Positions 24,656-36,900 are shown, counted from the stretch's first letter. The stretch is DNA of 43,794 nt from Candidatus Poribacteria bacterium (GCA_028819845.1 JAPPKS010000019.1:1-43794); one strand, 5' to 3'. A program made the numbers and translations. Notes: a model not told the origin generated them from the letters alone.

Positions 24656-24905
24656 ACACCTAGATTATCAGAGAGGAGGTAGGGTAGCGGCATGGCAAAT
24701 CATAGCACAATTTGAGGCTTTACACCAGTAACTTCAAAGCGATTATCCCGTTTTACGGATGACGGCAATCCATGTAGTGAATTTTGCAGAAAATTATTTG
24801 ATTGAGAGACGGCGAATATTTTATGGCTGTGCGCAGGCCAAGTTCGTGCTGAAAAATATATGTGTTTTGATGTTTCGTTAGATTTTTCGTGTTGCCCTAA
24901 GCGTC
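24656..24905. other. Divergent intergenic region
   Basis: Space between the GH36-like gene (minus) and the next plus-strand gene. AT-rich, with no gene seen. It carries the promoter of the downstream gene at its right edge. Confidence 0.6.
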
Positions 24906-24935
24906 TTGACTATCGCCGAGGGGTACGAGTATAAT
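24906..24935 (+). promoter_or_regulatory. Sigma-70-type promoter
   Basis: TTGACT (24906-24911), an 18-base spacer and a perfect TATAAT (24930-24935), about 75 bases upstream of the ATG at 25012. Confidence 0.75.
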
Positions 24936-25011
24936 ACGGAGAGGTTTACAACGTTAAATGCTATGGCCGCGACAATTCAAATTCTCAATACCTCTACATT
25001 GGGAGACAGCG

Positions 25012-25695
25012 ATGATGAAGAAAACCGTTGGTATGATTTCGGCGCTCTTATTGTTTTGCGCTGCTGCGCCGTCAAGTCGTGCGTTGATTGATGATTTCGA
25101 CGATGGCAATTTTGATGGTTGGAAGGTGCAATCAGGAATTTGGAAGGTCAAAAACGGGGAACTCAATTATAAGGGCGGAAGTGGAATTTGTGGGGCTTCA
25201 TTGTATTATGAAGAAGGTTTAGAATGGACGGACTACGAGTTTGAAGTTGATATGAAGTTTACTACCCGCAATGATTGGCCGGGCGGCATTCGTGTGCGGC
25301 TGAATCCCGATACCGGCGGGAGTTACTTCACGTGGGTATATCCTACGCAGACCGCAATTATGGTCTACATTGCAGATGCCTGGGACTGCAATAATAACAG
25401 AGGTATAGCACAAAGACGTGCTTGGGAACCGCCCGAATTAGGCGAATGGGGTCAATTGAAAATGGTGGTCGAAGGGAGGGAGATTCAGTCGTGGTGGAAT
25501 GGCGAGGAGATCCTTTCCATCAAAGACAAGGCTTGGGAGAGGGGCACTATTTCTTTCACCACATTCACTGAAGACGTATTCTTCGATAATGTCCGTGTCG
25601 CTGGACCGGGAATCCCGCTGGATCCGGGTGAAGCTGTTGAGCCAGAAGGGAAGCTGACAACCACTTGGGGCAAGCTCAAAAGCAGTTATAGTTGA
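25012..25695 (+). CDS. Secreted concanavalin A-like (LamG/DUF1080-like) protein
   Basis: A 227-residue exported protein. The signal peptide MMKKTVGMISALLLFCAAAP ends near SSRA. The mature part is one jelly-roll domain typical of LamG or 3-keto-disaccharide-hydrolase-like folds: DDFDDGNFDGWKVQSGIWKV, WTDYEFEVDMKFTTRNDWPG, GQLKMVVEGREIQSWWNGEE and ending FFDNVRVAGPG. Such domains bind or cleave glycans. The C-terminus carries a short tail, KLTTTWGKLKSSY, whose meaning is unknown. The ATG at 25012 has GGGAGA five bases upstream, and an upstream in-frame start is not needed. The substrate cannot be read. Confidence 0.7.
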   Translation: MMKKTVGMISALLLFCAAAPSSRALIDDFDDGNFDGWKVQSGIWKVKNGELNYKGGSGICGASLYYEEGLEWTDYEFEVDMKFTTRNDWPGGIRVRLNPDTGGSYFTWVYPTQTAIMVYIADAWDCNNNRGIAQRRAWEPPELGEWGQLKMVVEGREIQSWWNGEEILSIKDKAWERGTISFTTFTEDVFFDNVRVAGPGIPLDPGEAVEPEGKLTTTWGKLKSSYS

Positions 25696-25961
25696 AGAGC
25701 AGCGATTTAGCTCCGAAATTTCCTGGCGTGTTCAGTATCCCTTTTATCTAATTCACCAGCGGGCGCGATTCTTTTGTGGGCAAGACGGCGATATTGAACG
25801 GAGAGGTAAAGAGTCTTTCGACGATCGGCTTTTTAGGCGTTTTCCGCAACCATAGACTCCCGTGTAGTGTCCCGCCGGTGAGACGTGTGCCTTACCTTTC
25901 ACGGCTTGCCGGACAGAAGCCGGCCCAAAATGCCGAATGTCCCGTACAAGGAGTATCGGCC

Positions 25962-28379
25962 GTGAGGAACAAGTACCAAGACCAAGTGTTTGGATTTTCA
26001 GCGGACGGCAGTCCGGGGGATAGAGCAACCGTCGAGCCCAACGCCGATATCGCCTGTAACTGGTGGCCGGACATCACAAATGTTTGGACGCCTATTGGGT
26101 GGCCTGATCATCTGTTCCGGTTCAATGTTGTCTATGACGGTGCAATCGTCGCCCATCCGATAGTGAGCCCTGTGGGCCAGTTGAAACCGCATGTCAAACC
26201 GTATGCCGGTCAGGGGGTGCAACTCACCTTTATACCATCACCCTCTCCATATTTGGGATTGGGAGCGATAAATCTCTCCACACATGGATATGCAGAAACG
26301 ACGTTCCCCTATGCCGGCAGAGCGCCCCGAATCGGCAACCAGGGCTGGAACGAAACGCTAGCTCCGATTCTGTGGAGCGAATGGAGGCGTGAAGGGCTGG
26401 TGCTGCGCAAAGAAATCTTTGGCCACGTTGCCGGTGGTGGAGAGGTGAAGACAGGGATTGAACCGCTCTTCGGTTGGATTCGCTTGTCGATTCACGATGT
26501 GGTAGATAGGTGCTCGTTTGACACATACGGTTTTCAGATTATCATCAATGCTTGCCATACCTTTTCCGGAGAAGGAGGTGGGGTGCTCCACGTTAATCCG
26601 CAACAGCTAGCTTATCCTCGAGAACTGAGGATGGAGCTGTCCGGCGATGAGGAAGAGCGAGGTATCAGGCTGGTTGAGCCCGACGGGAGAATCCGCCTGG
26701 CTGTAGCCAGTGGGCAGAATTGTAATATCCGCTTTCTACCGAAGGATGAGAGTGACGCATCCAATTTACTCTTTGTGAGCATGCCGGCGCAGAAAGGCGC
26801 ACATCTGGATTTGCTCTTGCCTTTCCTGCCCGCCGATCCGATCGATTTTGCCGCTGAAATAAACCTCGGTTACGATAGCGCCCTTAAGCAGAGCAATGGG
26901 TACTGGTCTAACGTTCCTGCTACTGCGGCAGAAATCGCAACTCCTGAGAAGCTCGTGAACGGCGCCATTGAGCACAGTGTGAAGTTTGTGAAGCTATGTA
27001 CGGAGACGAATCCCACGACCGGGCGACGTACCTTCCTCACCGGTACGCTGAACTACGAGCAGCTCTGGCCCACGTCGACATCACTCTACGTCCACATGCT
27101 GCTCGACATGATGGGCTATCACGAGTTTGTGGCAGAACATCTAGAGATTCTCAAGGAATCGCAGGGGGCGCGCATGCCGCCGGGCACCGGAAGAGCTGAT
27201 GCGGAGGATGCCGTCAACTACTACGATTCCCATCCGGGCTACTTGTGCGCTCCGGAAAGTGTTGCCGTCATTGACTGGCTGTCCGACCATGGAGCAATCC
27301 TCTATACGGTCTGCAATCATGGACTCCTGACATCCGACCAGGAATTCATCAATTGCTGGCTTCAGGCAATTCTGAAGGCATGCGAGTTCATTCTTGATGC
27401 CCGTAAGATTACCGGACACGGCGGCGTGGCAGGACTTTTGCCCATGGGCGTCGACTCGGATAGTCAGCGCCAGATGCAATCTGTATGGGCAGACGGTTGG
27501 TGTTATCTGGGCCTCGTTACTGCCGTGCGCTTACTACGAAGGATTGGGCATCGCCGCACAGAGGAATTCTTCGAAGAAGCGGAGTATTACAAAGATGTTT
27601 TTGTCAAAGCGATAAGCGAGCACACAGAGAGAAACCCGGTTTGGACCGACAGCACGGGTCAAGCACACCACTACGTTCCGGGCGCATTTGCCGGCGCCGT
27701 GCCCCGTTTCGACGAGATGATCTATCTTGATACCGGCCCGCTTTTTGCGGTCTTTGCAGGGCTGATGGAGGCAGACGATCCGCTCATGCAGTCTACGTGC
27801 CAGTTCTTTCGTGAGCGACACGGGGTCGATCTGTACCGTGGATACTATACCAAGCACCCTTGCCTAATTCACGAAATCTCTACATGCGAGCCTTGTTACA
27901 GTTGGAATATATTCCATTCGCATCGACTAAATGATCGGTACAGGTATTTGGAGGGCATGTACAGTCTGTTTGCCGGCGGCCTATCGCGCCAGACCTATAT
28001 CTCCTGCGAAATGCGCGGCGGAGTCACTGGCAACGTATTCTCAGCGGCGCCTGCGGCATATTTAGCAAGGCTGGCTGTGATTGACGATCTTCTGAAACCT
28101 GATGAGGAGTTACATCTTCTGCGATTGTGTCCTTTGGCTTGGCTGAAAGAAGGCGAGCAAACTCGGTTCGTGAATATGCCAACGACGTTTGGCCCCCTGA
28201 CGCTGATATTCCAGTTGTTGGAGAATGGCACAAGTCTAGAGGTGTCGTTTGTTCCGCGCTTCAGATATAAACCTAAGCGCGTCATTCTCCATGTTCCGCC
28301 GAAGGCAGGGATTTCCAATGTCATCCTCAACGGTCAGATATTCGAAACAAGGACGGACGAGACGCTGAAGATTTCATGA
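25962..28379 (+). CDS. Six-hairpin (alpha/alpha-toroid) glycosidase-like protein
   Basis: An 805-residue protein, apparently cytoplasmic since no signal peptide is seen. The N-terminal half is beta-rich, and the C-terminal half shows the helical pairs of an (alpha/alpha)6 barrel: NYEQLWPTSTSLYVHMLLDM, DWLSDHGAILYTVCNHGLLT, FINCWLQAILKACEFILDA, SVWADGWCYLGLVTAVRLLR and GMYSLFAGGLSRQTYISCE. Glycosidases and glycan phosphorylases use this fold; acid residues such as the Asp in DWLSDHG are candidates for catalysis. The GTG at 25962 is chosen because AAGGAG stands eight bases before it. The in-frame sequence upstream (25776-25961) is not protein-like and contains hairpins. The enzyme class and substrate are unknown. 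Confidence 0.6.
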   Translation: MRNKYQDQVFGFSADGSPGDRATVEPNADIACNWWPDITNVWTPIGWPDHLFRFNVVYDGAIVAHPIVSPVGQLKPHVKPYAGQGVQLTFIPSPSPYLGLGAINLSTHGYAETTFPYAGRAPRIGNQGWNETLAPILWSEWRREGLVLRKEIFGHVAGGGEVKTGIEPLFGWIRLSIHDVVDRCSFDTYGFQIIINACHTFSGEGGGVLHVNPQQLAYPRELRMELSGDEEERGIRLVEPDGRIRLAVASGQNCNIRFLPKDESDASNLLFVSMPAQKGAHLDLLLPFLPADPIDFAAEINLGYDSALKQSNGYWSNVPATAAEIATPEKLVNGAIEHSVKFVKLCTETNPTTGRRTFLTGTLNYEQLWPTSTSLYVHMLLDMMGYHEFVAEHLEILKESQGARMPPGTGRADAEDAVNYYDSHPGYLCAPESVAVIDWLSDHGAILYTVCNHGLLTSDQEFINCWLQAILKACEFILDARKITGHGGVAGLLPMGVDSDSQRQMQSVWADGWCYLGLVTAVRLLRRIGHRRTEEFFEEAEYYKDVFVKAISEHTERNPVWTDSTGQAHHYVPGAFAGAVPRFDEMIYLDTGPLFAVFAGLMEADDPLMQSTCQFFRERHGVDLYRGYYTKHPCLIHEISTCEPCYSWNIFHSHRLNDRYRYLEGMYSLFAGGLSRQTYISCEMRGGVTGNVFSAAPAAYLARLAVIDDLLKPDEELHLLRLCPLAWLKEGEQTRFVNMPTTFGPLTLIFQLLENGTSLEVSFVPRFRYKPKRVILHVPPKAGISNVILNGQIFETRTDETLKIS

Positions 28380-28520
28380 AGGTCAATCGGCGTTTTGGTG
28401 TAGAGTTTGGCTCCGGCTAATTCTGTGTAAAGAGAGAGCAAATTCAGTCATTGCGCACGGTCGTTTGAAGCAATTGGAATAGGACAAATAGACTAAATAG
28501 GCAACACATTCATCTCCCCA

Positions 28521-29948
28521 ATGTTCAATTTATCAGCCCCCCATCCATACATTCCATCCAAACTAAATAAATTGCATTTGTTGCTGATTCCAATCCTCCT
28601 GGTAGGAATCCTTCTGCGTTTCTACCATTTAGGTACTTGGAGTTTCTGGGTTGATGAGGTGCTCACGGTACTTGATGCGAAACGAATTTCAATGGAACAA
28701 TTCCGAATCAACGCGATTCCTTATCTAGCTGTTAAATTCTCAATGTCGATTGCAGGTGAAAACGAATGGGGGGCGCGTCTCATCCCTTGCATCGTGGGAA
28801 TCGTTTCAATCCTGCTTGTTTTCATGATTGGCAGGTCCCTATTTAATCAGCGAGTTGGAATCTTTGCTTCGACATTCGTGGCATTTTCAAGTTGGCACCT
28901 ATTATGGTCCCAGAATGCCCGCCATTATATTTTCACTTTTTTTTTCGGTGCATTGGCTGCGTGGACATTTTTTCTCGCTTTGGAAAGGAATCGACTCCGT
29001 CTATTAGTCGTCTCACTCGGCGCTACCATTCTACTTATCCTGTGTCACATGCCTTCGGGGTTGATTGTACCCGCATTTGCGGGATACGTGGTCGGGTTTT
29101 GGCGAGGCAAAATATTTCCAGAACAACCTGCTGGCTTACGACTTCGAAACCTAGTAATTTTCTTCCTCCCACTTGGGGCACCCCTACTCTTACTCGCTCT
29201 CCCTAGCTTTCGTGACGCTTTATTCTCAGGTTGGGGGTTGAACGAATGGGCTCGGAGTCCGTTTTATATCCTTTTTACGGTCGTCCACGGATTAAGTGTA
29301 CCGGTGGCGGTTGCAGCATTCTTCACCGCGTTAACTCGTCCCATGAATCGCGGCATGTGGTTCCTGATTTGCTACGCGGGCATACCATTCATTCTGCTGT
29401 TAATTGCTTCACAACTGTTAAATGTTGCGGGTTACTACATTTTTTTCACCGCCCCTGCTTACTTTCTCCTAGCGGCAATCGGGTGTGACCGAATCTGGGC
29501 GGCAAAGCATAATCCGATAATGCTCCGTTGTATCTTGCCTGGTGTGATTATCATTACAATGCTGTCTCAGGTCTATATTTACTTCCATGTTGAGAATGGA
29601 GGACGTGCGAAATGGCGTGAGGCATTCTCAACAATCCAGTTGGACTTGCGTGCAGGCGATCTTGTTGTGGCTTCGATTCCGCAGGTAGGCGAACACTATC
29701 TTCGTGAAGGGGAGACAATCGCGTTAGAGGGAGTGATGGATGACATTGACAGGTTTGAGCAGATGTGGAAATCGAAGGGGCAGCGGGTGTGGTTCGTGCT
29801 TGATGCGGTCACTTTGAATGTGTTGGATGCGGACGAGCAATTTCAGAGGCGGGTACGCCGGCAATCAAGGCTAATTCGCACGCATCCAGTCTCTGCCAGA
29901 GCCAAGAACCGCACGATTAACGTATACTTAGCCGATTTTCAAAAATAA
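28521..29948 (+). CDS. GT-C fold glycosyltransferase (PMT/ArnT-like, family 39 type)
   Basis: A 475-residue membrane protein with about ten hydrophobic segments. The first periplasmic loop has the catalytic acid pair in TWSFWVDEVLTVLDA, and the second loop has WSQNARHYIFTFFFGALAA, both typical of PMT_2/ArnT-like enzymes that transfer a sugar from a polyprenyl-phosphate donor on the periplasmic face. A soluble C-terminal domain (LDLRAGDLVVASIPQVGEHY onward) follows the last membrane segment. No strong ribosome site precedes the ATG. It ends convergently with the formyltransferase-like gene. The acceptor could be lipid, polysaccharide or protein. Confidence 0.8.
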   Translation: MFNLSAPHPYIPSKLNKLHLLLIPILLVGILLRFYHLGTWSFWVDEVLTVLDAKRISMEQFRINAIPYLAVKFSMSIAGENEWGARLIPCIVGIVSILLVFMIGRSLFNQRVGIFASTFVAFSSWHLLWSQNARHYIFTFFFGALAAWTFFLALERNRLRLLVVSLGATILLILCHMPSGLIVPAFAGYVVGFWRGKIFPEQPAGLRLRNLVIFFLPLGAPLLLLALPSFRDALFSGWGLNEWARSPFYILFTVVHGLSVPVAVAAFFTALTRPMNRGMWFLICYAGIPFILLLIASQLLNVAGYYIFFTAPAYFLLAAIGCDRIWAAKHNPIMLRCILPGVIIITMLSQVYIYFHVENGGRAKWREAFSTIQLDLRAGDLVVASIPQVGEHYLREGETIALEGVMDDIDRFEQMWKSKGQRVWFVLDAVTLNVLDADEQFQRRVRRQSRLIRTHPVSARAKNRTINVYLADFQK

Positions 29949-30030
29949 AATCCATGATTCAGTTTGTAGGCGAAGCAAGAACAGGTATTTCGAAACAACT
30001 CGGTTTTGTATGGCCGCACCACCGTACATT

Positions 30031-30879
30031 TCAAGCACGTCGCGTTGTTTCCCGGTTTGAGAGGCGATGCAACAACGCCCGCCACCGAATTAGGAGATAA
30101 GAGGAGAAGCGAATCCAACTATAATTCTTGGAAATTCTTCCTACTTGAGGTACCTCGTCGAAAGCGCCGTTATGACGATATAAGGCGTCCAGAGCTTGTT
30201 TCATGTCTGGCAAACCGTGCACAAGCGCCAGATGCCCCACAAACCGCCAATAAAACCCGAATTTATCAGCGTCAGGGAAGCTGCCTTGACATAGAATTGG
30301 CCCCGAATCAATTCCTTCATCAATCTTGAGCAAGGTATAACCTACGTATTCAGGTTTTCCATGTAGAAGTGCCCAGCCGACTGTGTAAAGCCCCCTATAT
30401 TCGGGCGTTATCCCTTCATGTATCACAAACATACCGAACTTCGGAATGTTGAACAATTTTGGCTTAAAGATTGTGCGCGTACATGTCCCTAATATTATGT
30501 CGGGCGCGATTTCTTTAATCTTCTTCAACCAAGAAACTTTATGAATGTTATCGCAGGAGTAGCAAGGTTTATCAAAGGTAGAATTCGTGCCGAACTGTTC
30601 TGTCAGTTGCCTTGTCCATAGCCGATTTTCCTCCTTCCCATACCGTAGCGTATAAAAACCAAAAAACAACAACTCGTCAAGCGTGCGGAGTAAACCAAGG
30701 CGCCTTATTCTTTTTTTCACTTCCTTCATACGCGCTTTGCGAGACGACCATTCCTCTTCTATGAAGAATGCGGCGCAGAACGTATAGTTCTCGTCCAGCC
30801 AATCGATAATCCCCATGTTAACACCGGTTCTGCGCCCCACAAAGACTACCTTCATTCCCTTTGGATCTAGTTTATTCAT
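30031..30879 (-). CDS. Formyltransferase-like protein
   Basis: A 282-residue protein related to the 10-formyltetrahydrofolate-dependent transferases (Fmt, PurN, sugar N-formyltransferases). The core block is VIHEGITPEYRGLYTVGWAL with the catalytic His, followed by TLLKIDEGIDSGPILCQG with the Asp. The Asn that normally precedes the His by two residues (N-x-H) is Val here, so chemistry may differ or be lost. The N-terminus VVFVGRRTGVNMGIIDWLDE looks like a Rossmann start, and about 90 residues of basic helix (SSRKARMKEVKKRIRRLG) follow. The ATG at 30879 has GAGG seven bases upstream. It lies just downstream of the C25 peptidase gene and opposite the glycosyltransferase, so a role in modified surface sugars is possible. 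Confidence 0.65.
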   Translation of the reverse strand: MNKLDPKGMKVVFVGRRTGVNMGIIDWLDENYTFCAAFFIEEEWSSRKARMKEVKKRIRRLGLLRTLDELLFFGFYTLRYGKEENRLWTRQLTEQFGTNSTFDKPCYSCDNIHKVSWLKKIKEIAPDIILGTCTRTIFKPKLFNIPKFGMFVIHEGITPEYRGLYTVGWALLHGKPEYVGYTLLKIDEGIDSGPILCQGSFPDADKFGFYWRFVGHLALVHGLPDMKQALDALYRHNGAFDEVPQVGRISKNYSWIRFSSYLLIRWRALLHRLSNRETTRRA

Positions 30880-30947
30880 AATCACGCCTCAATCGTCACA
30901 CCTACAGTTTTTGCTGCCGAAAATCGGGCATTTTTCTCACGATACCG

Positions 30948-33900
30948 TTAACGCAGGATTGCTAGTTTTCCAATTTTCTCAATCTTCCGATCGTCTGTAT
31001 CAACAATCACTTTGTAAAAATATGTGCCGTTTGCAAGACGCACTCCATTTTCATCGCGCACATCCCAATGGGTTTCATTATAGTGTCGTCTGGAAGATGC
31101 GTCCTCAAGTGTGCGCACAAGTCTGCCATTAACTGTATAAATTTTGATTGTCACCTGATTTGGAGGTTGTACGAGATTATAGGTGAATGCGGTGTTTGTC
31201 CGCACTGGATTCGGCGCGTTCAACACGTCTGAGATTTCCACCGGTTCGTCGAGTCGGAACCGGTAAGACGGTGACGCGGCAGAATTTTCACTCTCGTCCG
31301 CAGCGAGAGCTTGAATTTGGTAATCACCGTTGACCAAATCTGGTTCAAAGGAGATTCGGGCGTAGGCTGGCTGGTTCGCATCGAATTCAAAGTCGTAACT
31401 TTCTACTGCCAATGGGATGGGCAGGCTTTCCCATTCGCTAAAAAGAAGTTGGACCGTCCCCGGGTCAATTTTGTCGTTATCGGCAATCTGCACCTCAAAC
31501 TGCGGCTGTTCTCGCAAGACGACGCCATCCGTTAATATCGCGCCGTTGACCAAAATATCAATTGTTGGGGAATTCAAATCCGGATCCTTCTCGACGAAGA
31601 ACAAAAATTCGCGAAGTCCGCCTTTGCCGCCAAGCTCATTTCCGTTCAGGTCATTGAACCAGATTCTGAATAGATAGCGGCCGATAAAGAGGATAGGTTT
31701 GTAATAAATGCCAACCGTAGTCACTGGCCCTTCACTGGTAATATTGAAGTCCTTAATTTTCTTAAACGTCTTAAAATCTTTACTCACCGCGAATACGAAG
31801 CTATCCATATCAACGCCATTTTCATCCTCCAAAAACAGTGAAATCTCAGGACGGGGCGAAATTACGCTCTCGGGCTTGGGTATTTCGCCATTTACCCAAA
31901 GTTGAAGTCTTGGAGCAGTTTGATCGGAATTCAATATAAGTGCGACCGTAGTGAGCTCCTTTATCTCCGCTGATATGACTCCCACCGTCGAAGTGCTGAA
32001 CTTGATTTTATCTCCATATTCATAAGGCTTATCACCTGTATTGACAAGCAATTCAATGCCTAAATCACTGAGGATTAGCGGCCTATTGACCTCACCTCGA
32101 ACGGGTGCACCGCTCGGATATCGAACCAGTTCGTTAAATCTGTTGCGAATCTCAAATTGCCTGCTGTTGCTGAAAAAGAGGAGCCAATTGCCGATCTCAA
32201 ATAGATTCTCCGGGCCGCCGTACACACTGACATGCGCGGTTCCATTGCCGGCATTAACATTTCGGGGGGAAGTAAAGCGCGCTGCACCTTCCACGGTCTG
32301 TGTTTCAAACGTCAGAATGTCTCCAAATTCAAAGATTTGATTTCTGCCCAAGGCGTCCGTTTTTCCACGGGGAATATTGAACTCAATTCCGAGGATTTCA
32401 TCTCTAAATGATTTATCCAAATGGCCAGTTTGACCCAACTTTTCGATTTCACTTTTTCCATTTCTCCGCAGCAGCACCTCATATCGGTCCGCGTCGAGGA
32501 AAAAAACTACCCATTTCCCTTCAGGCGTAAGGTTAGGGTCAACACGGACATCAGATGCCCGCAACTGTTGAACACTTGCATTTTCAACTACCGGAGGTGT
32601 TACAAACCTTTCTTGAATAAAACCGCCGTCGCTATCGCGTGGAATTTCAGAGGGGAGTCTTTCCCATGCTTTAATTTTATCCTGCCAGGCGTAGATTGCG
32701 AGTCCGCTTGCCTCCCTATCCAAGAGGCGATTGAATCCGTCATCATCGAGAGCAAGGTTATATTTTTTTTGTACGTGGTTTTCCAACGTATTCAGGTCAA
32801 ATCGCAGTTTGATTTCTGCCGGTTTGACTAGTTGGTTTGTGTCCGAGTGCAGTTCAATTTTGTAGGCTCGCGCACCGGTCTGGACATCTTGGCTTTGCGA
32901 TGACACCGCACTTGGAATGGGAAGTTGTATTAGAGACAGATCGGGCTGGAATGAGACCGGCGGCTCAACGGTATCAATTGAGAGCGTTGTTGGTTCTGAT
33001 GCGCCAATTGGAAAAAAGGCGTCAAAAATCCGATCTAGGCTAAATGCAGTCAGCGTTTCATTGGCTTTCAAACTGAATTCGTTGACGACAAATGAGTTAA
33101 AACCCTTGTTGTCGAAAGATCTTGGTTCATCGAGTTTTCCGACGATTTCATCCGTATGATCGTCGTCTTCGTCCTCTGGGTCGGCAAAAACATAAACCTT
33201 GTGGAATCCTGTCGAGAGCGGTTCCTCCAAAATTAAAGTTGCAGTGACTACTTGAAGGTCAATCGCTCCAGGTTTCCATTGTTCTGGTCGAATTATAGTA
33301 TGTCCGAAAACCATTACGTCCGCATCAATCTCGTGGTCATTGTTCCAATCCGGATTCCCTTCCGTAAACCAGACCTCTATATCTGTGTCGACCGGTTGGC
33401 CGCCATTATTGACAAGGTCCGCGCTCAACGTGAATGCTTTGAGTTCCTTTGAGAAACCGTATCGAATAGCTGTGACTTTAGATGCCATTGATGCGATAGC
33501 GATGTTTGCGCCTTCGGGTACTTTAATTGATGTCCTTTCGCTTCGACTGACGTTGTTAGTGCTGTCCGTTACTACTATCTGATAACGCACCACTTTTCCT
33601 CTTTTCGGTAGAGGAATTGGCGTCTGGAGTTCATACCACACGCCGCTTGGCACAGTAGATTCCGGAGGTGTCGGATCGGGTACCATCGGAGCAGTCTGTT
33701 CTTTGAAATCGACCGTATTACTCCAGATGACCTTGACGGATTTGATGCCAGCAATCCCTTCATTATCCACAATCTGTGCAGAGAGGTTTAGGGTTTGCGT
33801 TACTTTATCATCCATGACTTCGCGCACATCATGGATAATCGGTTGATACATCCAAAACTTCGTGCCGCCAATAGCCGCGTGCTGATTGTCGAAAGCAAAG

Positions 33901-36900
33901 AGCCGTACAATCCCTTGCCCGGATTTAGCATCCTGAGGTATGGGGATTTGAATTTCCCCAAACTCACCCTGCCAGACTTGAATTCGACTACGTTGTCTTG
34001 GATTGTCGTTGGCAGTGTCAGCATCCAAATCATTTGCAAATAGTGCCAGTGCAGACATGGAGCCGGTACTAAAATCGGTTGCTGTGGTAAATTCGATTTT
34101 CCCGGTCGCCGTGGAAGATTGACGGCGCCCTACGCGGTTGGGAAGAATCACTATTTTCTTGTCCGGATCAAGCGCAATTTCCTCCAATTCAACTGCAATC
34201 TCTAAATCCGGTACGGCAAGCCGAGTCGCCGGATCGCCAAAAAGGGTGTATTGTTCTGCCCCCGGGATCCAGAGTTCGAAAGATTTCATTATAAATTGTG
34301 TTTTCGCATCGGCAATAATTGCGCCAAGTGTCGGCGGTTTAATCTCGAACATTGAAGTGAAGAGATCTTTATCGAAAACAGCATTGGCAGATCCGAATGT
34401 CTTTCGAGTTGCACTCAAGGTGGCAACCGCGCCGTACCTTCCCATCATGAATTGCTCGCTCAAGCTGCGATGTCCGAACGGCTCGGGTCTATCAAAAAGG
34501 CCGTTGTTGCATGTCGTCGTAACTATGAATGGAAGACGACGGTTTTGCAACTGCTGTGCATTCACAATTCGGAAAATTCCTTCATCCGCCCAAGTGTGAG
34601 CCCCGCCATGCCCCGCATATTCGGCGATTAGGACGCCATCATCGAATGTATTGAGAATGGTGCGTTTCGTGACTTCCGGACTCACAATTTGTCCTAAATA
34701 GACCTTCCGTGTATCGAATGCAACGGGAATAGTCTCCTGAATAAGCTCTTCACGGCTGCGCTCGAATATGTCATCCGTCGCATGATCGACATTATTATCA
34801 GCGATCTGCATCAGTCGTCCCTGCCAGGGCCCTGCTTCAAGTTTTTCTTCATAGTCAATAATTTTTCGTATCATGGTACTCAATTCATGAGGACGCTGAA
34901 CGGATAAACGCCCAATGAACATGTCCGGCAGCGTATCGTCGCCACTGATTGTGACAAAACGATGATCCATGGCGGTTTCACCGCCCTCCGGCGACCATCC
35001 ATGAAGTGTCGGCACAAAGATTGGGTAGAGATCGAAACTTCTCCCATCCAACTTCCTCGCCTCGACCGTTGCGCTCTTGTGGTCCCAATGGGCATCCCCA
35101 ACCAAGAGTACATAGGTAGGCGCAGGCTTTTGCCAACTCGTGTAGGCGTACCGCAGGAATTTCTGAATTGCTAAGGGGTTAAAAATCCCGTTACTAAACT
35201 GGTCGTAAATTGTCTCAACATCAACGACCATTAACGACAATCCTTGCGATTGGCGAAACTCAACTAAAGGTTTGACGGTCTCAATAAAGTCTTTGTGCGA
35301 AATTATAATATAATCGGCTTGATTAGCGGGATTTCTCAAGGCAGAGGGCTGGGCTGGCAGGATTTGAGTTGGCCGCGAATAGCGGTTGTTTTCAACTAAA
35401 AAGTAACTTGACGGCTGGGTGAGGTTGTCTTCGAAAATCAATTCATGACTTGCGCCAATCTGGTCTACTTGTCCATTCACAAGCTTTGAGACGATGCTTC
35501 CGCCGATAATCTTATACACGTCAACCGCTGCACGACGCAGATTCTTCACTCGGTATTGCACGGTTCCATGTACTCGCGGTACTGTGTCCGAATTGAACTC
35601 AAGTCTTCCTCCCGATGCCTCAAACGCATGCCAGTAGTCTAATTCAAACCAGTCCAAGTAAAAATCAAAATTATTTTCCCGGGGAGGTCTGGGTGGTTTG
35701 TCTTCAGCAATAATAGTTAGAAAATTGGGTGAATCTCGATGAATAAACTCGTGCTGCTTAATGTCGCGGACAATGACTGGAGCGGCTTGTTTTCTCCATT
35801 CAGCCACACGTCCTTGTTGTACATTGTTGAACATGATGCGAGCACGGTGTTCAGCGTTATTTTTTCTTTCGCCGCCTTGAAGCCTAATGCGCAGTTCTGC
35901 ATCCCGTTCAATGAGACCGCGTGGAATTGCGCGGGGAACATCAATTCGGAAAGTTTTCTCTCTGAGATTTCTATTTTGACTCTCGTTAATCAACCCTTGC
36001 CAAAAATAGTGATCAGCAAACTCGGATTTAACCTCAATGAGCGCATCATGCAGGTAATCTTTTTCAAAATGTTCTGTCTTCTTGAATGCGATGGGTATGG
36101 GTGAATCCGGCGTTTTGGGAACTGCATCCTGTTCACTTACTCTCAAGCCGCCGGTGCTTCCCCAATAGAGCCAGTAGATGTTTTCATTCGTAAACTTATT
36201 GCCAATCAGTGCTTGTCCGTAAAAAACAATCGAATCACCTAAATCAAATTCCCCATTGTCGTCTTTGTCGAAAATATAGATACCAACTTGTCTTCCGCCA
36301 TTCTCCATAGTAACTGAATCGAGATCGATTGATGCAGGATTCACTCCAAATCGCTTGAGTGTATTAAAAGTCACTTGGTAGAGGTCTGACCGAGTAATTG
36401 GGATTTTGTATCGCTGTTGATGACTACTTTGAGCAGCCGGGGCTGCCAATACACTATGCTCTAAACTGTTGGAATCCTGCCGCCATTGCTTTGCTTGGTT
36501 ATAATTTAGCAAATTTTTCTGAAAGAGCTGCTCAAAGGGTTGGGAGGTAGAAGTGGTGAATTGATTCGCGGCGGGCGCCATTGGCGCAACCGGTGTCCCG
36601 TGGGGGGAATGGAAATTAATCCGGACTTGTAGCTCGTTATGGATTTTGAGTTGCCCGCTAACAGGATTATACTGAACTGGTTGAATCTGCAGTCGAGCAA
36701 CGCGCTGTTCCCGGATAAATCCGAGTGGGACGACTTCGACGAGTTTGACCGGATGAAAGGCATTTCTTCGCTGATAAAAGCTAGTATCCATCGCCATTGC
36801 CGTATTTCGGTGGTTAAGCGCCGGGCGTTGGGTTGGGGCAATAGGCTTCGATTGGCGTATCTCGGATTGAGAACTCACAACACTTGCATAAGCTGAGCCG

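Noticed and set aside
25776-25961. Extending the six-hairpin glycosidase start to 25776
   Set aside because: The 62 extra residues are not protein-like and cover hairpins; AAGGAG before the GTG at 25962 marks a better start.
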